DNA of 64,000 nucleotides, from assembly GCF_910592395.1 (NCBI RefSeq), contig NC_088309.1, positions 2,172,501 through 2,236,500 of the forward strand, written 5' to 3'. The notes under the pieces are model-generated. The model had not been told where the DNA came from. It saw only the letters and a list, made by a program, of their open reading frames with translations, and did not search any database. The position numbers and the translations under genes are program-made. Shown here one piece after another: positions 61,622-64,000 of this stretch. The stretch is from Lineus longissimus. Its lineage: Eukaryota > Nemertea > Pilidiophora > Heteronemertea > Lineidae. Position 1 is the first letter of the stretch. Each line of letters begins with the position of its first letter.

Positions 61622-64000
61622 TGTGTTCACAAGATATAAAGCCTTTTTGTTGCTTTAGCCTGGCACCCTCAATAATGACAGGGTTGGCTCAGTGAATGTT
61701 TTCCTCCTAGCCACTATTTAGCCAAGTGGCTGTCACTTTTAGCCATATTGAGTCAGCTCTAGCCATTGCCGATCGTTTGTCCATCTTGGGGCCGACCCAG
61801 CCCACAGTAACACGTGCGAGAATGGCAGCCCGCCGGTACTGAGACTAGCAAATCAACGAACGATTCGAGGAACACGTGACCAGAGACTCCATGGCAACGA
61901 AGCGAGCCGATAATGTATGCGTAAGGCGACCAGCAGCGCCATCAAAATCACTGTAGCGGCAACGGGTGGAACTACAATGCAGACGATAGTCAACCACGTG
62001 TGATAGCGCGACCGCCCGCAAATATGATAAAGTTTGACTAACTAACGATCGTTCCTTGGTGCATTTGGTGTGGAAGTGGATCTTTTTTATAGACTTTGAT
62101 CAATTTTCGCTCAACACTATTACTCTCTCGCCAAATCATGGCAATTCAAATTGAATTCGCAAAATCTTTAGCCAGACATTCGCCACTCATGTGCAGCATT
62201 CGCAAGTGGCGAAAATGCGAACGGGCGCGCCAACCGTGAATGATATCAACAATGACAATTTGATACAGCACTTGCTCAACCCATAGTGACTACCGGTCAC
62301 TTTTACAATTAAGATAACACTGATCACATGGAATATCATTGCTCAAAGCAGATGAATGTTCATGAATTCCTCATCGGCCAAGCTGTCCTTAAAATTGCTG
62401 CACCACAAGTGTGTCGTCCCTAGTGTGCACAGTGATCATTCTCAGTCGGCCTTGGGCCTCATTCGACCGTAAGACTACCTTGTGCATGTACCGGGCGGGT
62501 GTTCCCAGCTGTCTTTAACTGGATTACAGGGATAACCAATTCTCTACTTTTCTAACTTGCCCCCAAGCTGGACTCTGTCCCCTTGACGCCGTCTATGCCA
62601 TCCAATACTTCCTCTCTCATTGGGTGCATGAGTGGATTGATTCACTTTGGGTGCTTTCACACCCTAACAATCCGTGTCAGATTGGGACAAAGTTCATGGA
62701 ACCTTCGGACGTATCCTAAGTATTGCCATAGTAAAGAGATCCTGCACATCAAATATGGACTCAAAGTGTGCCTGGATCACAACCTCATTCATTGCATACA
62801 GACTGGTTGTAACTCCGTCCTTGTCCCTCAAATAGACACTGCAACTGCATATTGCAATGATTTTACACTTGTCGAGTCCCAGGCACAACATCAAAGCACG
62901 AGTCCTATCATAGTAATCTGGCTTCAAATCTGTCATTTGTGTTGTCTCTCAGTGGAAAACTAGACAAGTGTAACAGCTCCTGTGATGGTATGACAGTGAC
63001 CAGATGCGATTATCCGAGAAGATTCTGTTCACTGTATGGGTTTGGTGTTCTGGACAGATTGTGACATCACTAGGATGTGACACAATATTTTTCTGCCGAC
63101 ATGAATCAAAACTTTGGATAAATCCAAGAAGATTCAAATGTAGGCTTTAAACATTCCTATATGACCACTGGGGTTAACATAAATTGTAAAAGCAAAATGA
63201 GCATCTTTTACATTAAATTATTTATTTCACATAGCTGATAAAGTGCTTGTCCTGAAACAAGGACTTCTTTTCTTTTTACACAATACCAGAATCTGCTTTT
63301 GAAATGAAACCATAACAAATTCTCTTTTAAAGTTTTTCAACAGTCTTAATTCCACTTTCCCTAAAATGTAGCCTTAATTTACAGTAACCCAAACGATTAC
63401 ATTATTTCATGCAGGAAACTTTTTGAGTCAAACGAGTTTTCACGACTCACATTCTTGTTCTGTACATACAAATGTTGTGGCAATTCGATCACATTCGTAA
63501 CTAGGGATTTATAACTAAGTTAAACTCTACATTGTGCAGAACTATAACTTCATGATCTGTTGGACGATCAAATCAAAGCTTACCCGCCATCTTCTGGAGA
63601 CTGATTTCAACTTGATTTTTACGACCAACACTTTATAACTTGGACGCATCATCAATCACTTTGTCAATAAATTCACAACCATACATGCAAACCCTTCATA
63701 TAATAAACGCATATACTATGATGAATGAAGTTTATCAGATACATGTAGCATGACCTGCGATCATGCCTGGATGCAAAGAAAATCTCTTGTTTGCTGTGGT
63801 CAAGCAGGTGCTTGCAACAAGAATCAGTGATGGCCACAACCAGCGATATCAAACCCAGGGGATTACTGGTTTTACCAGCAGAATGGAATCTTATCACTTA
63901 TCACAGTGATAATTGTCAGAGGTTGCAACGATATACTCTGAATCACTCATTTGCGAATCCTATACTATACATGAGACAGCCAACTGAGATTTTTGCCTTG
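61622..64000. other. Downstream of DDX52; no recognised gene
   Basis: From 61640 to 62240 there are recurring words (TAGCCA, AGTGGC, TCGCCA, GGCGAA) and CpG-richer sequence that may be an old mobile element. At 62797 CATACAGACTGGTTGTAACT resembles one unit of the 34-bp array at 51310-52510. The plus frame 62583-62963 (126 codons) and a minus frame 62694-62936 overlap and resemble nothing I know. At 63584-63598 the minus strand reads AAGATGGCGG followed by GTAAGC, which could be a tiny first coding exon. Confidence 0.35.

Noticed and set aside
62583-62963. 126-codon plus frame downstream of DDX52
   Set aside because: There is no recognisable domain, it is Cys- and Ile-rich, a minus-strand frame overlaps it, and one segment resembles a repeat unit; probably chance.
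1-64000. CRISPR array, operon or phage-type system
   Set aside because: The regular repeats have no unique spacers between them, and all genes are intron-containing animal genes.

Overview
This is nuclear DNA from an animal. All six protein genes are split by spliceosomal introns with ordinary GT...AG ends, there are long introns and intergenic stretches, and short SINE/MITE-like elements and minisatellites are common. The frequent short palindrome ACATGTACATGT, the moderate intron sizes and the gene sequences (clearly metazoan, but well diverged from vertebrates) suggest a marine invertebrate, perhaps a lophotrochozoan. Species and phylum are inference only.

Layout. (1) 1-3400: satellite-like arrays (81-bp and 101-bp units, both with higher-order structure). 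(2) 6428-25279, minus strand: a complete 14-exon gene for sorting nexin 27 (SNX27; PDZ, PX and FERM-like modules, 552 aa as modelled). (3) 25841-29010 and 33224-39934, plus strand: two tandem paralogues of a TLCD1/TLCD2-like TLC-domain membrane protein, each with four coding exons and the same two 83-nt internal exons. The first is divergent from SNX27, with 561 bp between the start codons. Intron 1 of the second carries a 2.4-kb foldback element with an internal higher-order tandem array. (4) 47026-51068, plus strand: a mitochondrial RluA-type pseudouridine synthase of the RPUSD4 group, with a very long N-terminal extension. (5) 51310-52510: a 34-bp-unit tandem array between convergent genes. 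(6) 52756-56115, minus strand: complete nine-exon eIF2B alpha (EIF2B1). (7) 56207-61437, plus strand: complete 13-exon DEAD-box helicase DDX52, divergent from EIF2B1 with only 91 bp between the start codons. (8) 61438-64000: DDX52 3' end and sequence with no recognised gene.

Functionally these are housekeeping genes: endosome-to-plasma-membrane recycling (SNX27), membrane lipid composition (TLCD), mitochondrial RNA modification (RPUSD4), translation initiation control (EIF2B1) and ribosome biogenesis (DDX52). They do not form one pathway. The EIF2B1/DDX52 pair probably shares a bidirectional promoter, coupling two protein-synthesis genes. I derived every exon by reading splice sites and checking that reading frame and family homology continue across each junction; each model closes in frame from ATG to stop.

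The most unusual items are the repeated [FI]D-E/Q-Q-x-F motif in the RPUSD4 extension, the dilysine C termini shared by the TLCD paralogues, the foldback element with its 276-bp higher-order repeat, the related repeat units spread over both ends of the window, and the GTCACRTGAC palindromes near the TLCD and SNX27 starts. I found no clearly new multi-gene system.
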